Part shown: one piece after another, positions 62,795 to 64,000 of the stretch
Layout: every line of letters starts with the position of its first letter
How positions within the stretch are numbered: the first letter of the stretch is position 1
Assembly (NCBI GenBank): GCA_033002965.1
Contig: JAURVB010008835.1
Coordinates: 49,586-113,585 of the forward strand
Direction of reading: 5' to 3'
DNA length: 64,000 bases
From: Piper betle
Taxonomy: Eukaryota; Streptophyta; Magnoliopsida; Piperales; Piperaceae
The notes under the pieces: model-generated
What the model was told of the DNA's origin: nothing
Database searches by the model: none
Seen by the model: only the letters and a program-made list of their open reading frames with translations
Position numbers and translations under genes: made by a program

Positions 62795-64000
62795 TTTTGT
62801 ATAGTCTAAACCCTGTACCGAGAACAGTGTTACTTGCTACTTATGTTTGATGGACTAATAAAGAAGAAGATTCCTTGACATTCTCTTCTTTTTCAAATCC
62901 CACTACCAGCGGTGCAGGCTTTCCCTTCTGGGCATGTCATGGCATCCTAAGGTATAATACATGACTATGCTAGCAACTAAACATACTGCGTTTACTTTAT
63001 GTGCTACAGTATGATCCTCCGGAGATATATCTTCGCCATCTTTATAGTGTATGTATTATTATTCCGCTTCATAATTAATGCGACTTCTTATTTGATTCTC
63101 ATCTTTTGAAATACAAGACATTTGTGGTAGTTTTTCCCTTAGTTCCAGTCAACTGTCAATTAAACTATGACAATACTATATAGTATTGAAAAAAGGAGAA
63201 TCAAGGAGCAGAACGAGAACGATGGTGATCCCGGCCAGAATGACCATATGTAGACGCCATTTATATGATTTATTTAACTAAAAATAAATCCATTTGCTTT
63301 GACCTAGTTATTATCTTTAGGCCAAATTTTATTGCAGCTGAAGTTCAAAAACGTTTAGAAGATAATTTTAATTAGTTGTCATGATGGGGACCCATAAAAT
63401 AAATTACGTGTGTCTTGTGTTTTTATGTATTAGGTCGTGCCTTGGGGAGAGACAAATAGTTACTACGCGATTCTTGTGCTCAGTTACTTTTTTTTCTTTA
63501 CTTTTATATACGTTTGATGTGCTGCTATATATTAACTTGATACACTGTGATGTAATGAGCATAACCAGCTTTATGTGTCAGCAAGGCTAAACATGGTATC
63601 GGGATCTAACCATGAGTAAGACATTTGGGGTTGGAGCATGTGTAATAATTATTTTGATGTGTTTGTTCATGTATGTTACCCATTTATATGTTTTGGCTTG
63701 TGTTGAGTGTTCATATATTATGTCATTGCACGTGCTGTTATAGAGAAACTCAGTTTTCTCATGCGTGAAAACAATCCATTTGTCAGATTGTGCATGAGAG
63801 AAGGACTTTCAGGGAGTAAGTCATTGGTTCACCACTAACATTTGTCTATTTTGCCTTGAACGAATGCATAGGCAATGCAGATTGACTTCATCGTATTTCT
63901 ATGGTGGTTTGATTTCTCTCCTTGGTCTATCCTTGGCAATGTTGTACTGATTACCTTGAGGAGAGTTTTATGGGTTTAAATGTCAGTTGAAATAGTCTCA

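Larger units (their letters stand above)
58214..64000. other. repeat-rich intergenic DNA, no gene
   Basis: I recognise no gene from here to the window end. It contains the direct and tandem repeats listed separately. Two short segments (about 60720-60960 and 63530-63750) share ATGATGT...AACATGGTATCGGGATC-like wording and may be the same retroelement-derived sequence. A TA-rich microsatellite lies at about 62430-62470. Confidence 0.5.

Overview
The window is a piece of nuclear DNA from a flowering plant. Every recognisable gene has the many-exon, GT-AG intron structure of plant genes, and the intergenic DNA is AT-rich and full of plant transposons. Several G-alpha residues (G1 box GTGDSGKST, the KYVISPEN stretch, CACYFMENL) look closer to what I recall of the rice protein than to Arabidopsis. 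The C-terminus (LEAGLL once a frameshift is allowed for) is not the grass type. My best guess is therefore a non-grass monocot, with moderate confidence.

Layout, left to right. (a) 1-6.8 kb: a degraded OXS3-like stress gene on + and a pentatricopeptide-repeat (PPR) gene on -, the orthologue of At1g09820 by recognition, with three single-base frameshifts. (b) 6.8-11.1 kb, -: a ten-exon chalcone-isomerase-fold fatty-acid-binding protein gene (FAP2/At2g26310 type), intact, with a hAT-type MITE in one intron. (c) 13.3-18.6 kb, -: the 13-exon gene for the heterotrimeric G-protein alpha subunit (GPA1 type), with a miniature LTR retrotransposon (TRIM) in an intron and a one-base frameshift six codons before the expected stop. 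(d) 20.6-34.5 kb: a transposon nest. It holds two ~2.9-kb solo LTRs of one family, each with its own target duplication, one of which sits in the end of a decayed hAT transposase gene. A LINE fragment follows, then a ~1.1-kb inverted repeat built of ~90-bp tandem units. (e) 35.1-37.2 kb, +: an intact six-exon CCR-like/phenylacetaldehyde-reductase-like SDR gene preceded by a ~155-bp tandem duplication. (f) 38.8-46.1 kb, -: a nine-exon PH-RCC1-FYVE-BRX (PRAF) gene with two mutually compensating frameshifts. (g) 46-54 kb: intergenic DNA with at least two hAT-type MITEs that have exact 8-bp target duplications. (h) 54.5-58.2 kb, +: a LAF3-like amidohydrolase that lacks its first exons and carries many frameshifts, so most likely a pseudogene. 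(i) 58.2-64 kb: no gene; several short tandem and direct repeats.

The genes are unrelated housekeeping and signalling genes and do not form a pathway. The most general observation is that several otherwise well-conserved genes are broken by single-base indels that mostly fall in short homopolymers. Much of this may be assembly error rather than biology, and it should be resolved before any gene here is called dead. The most structurally unusual DNA is the tandem-unit inverted repeat at 33.4-34.5 kb and the nested solo-LTR/hAT region.
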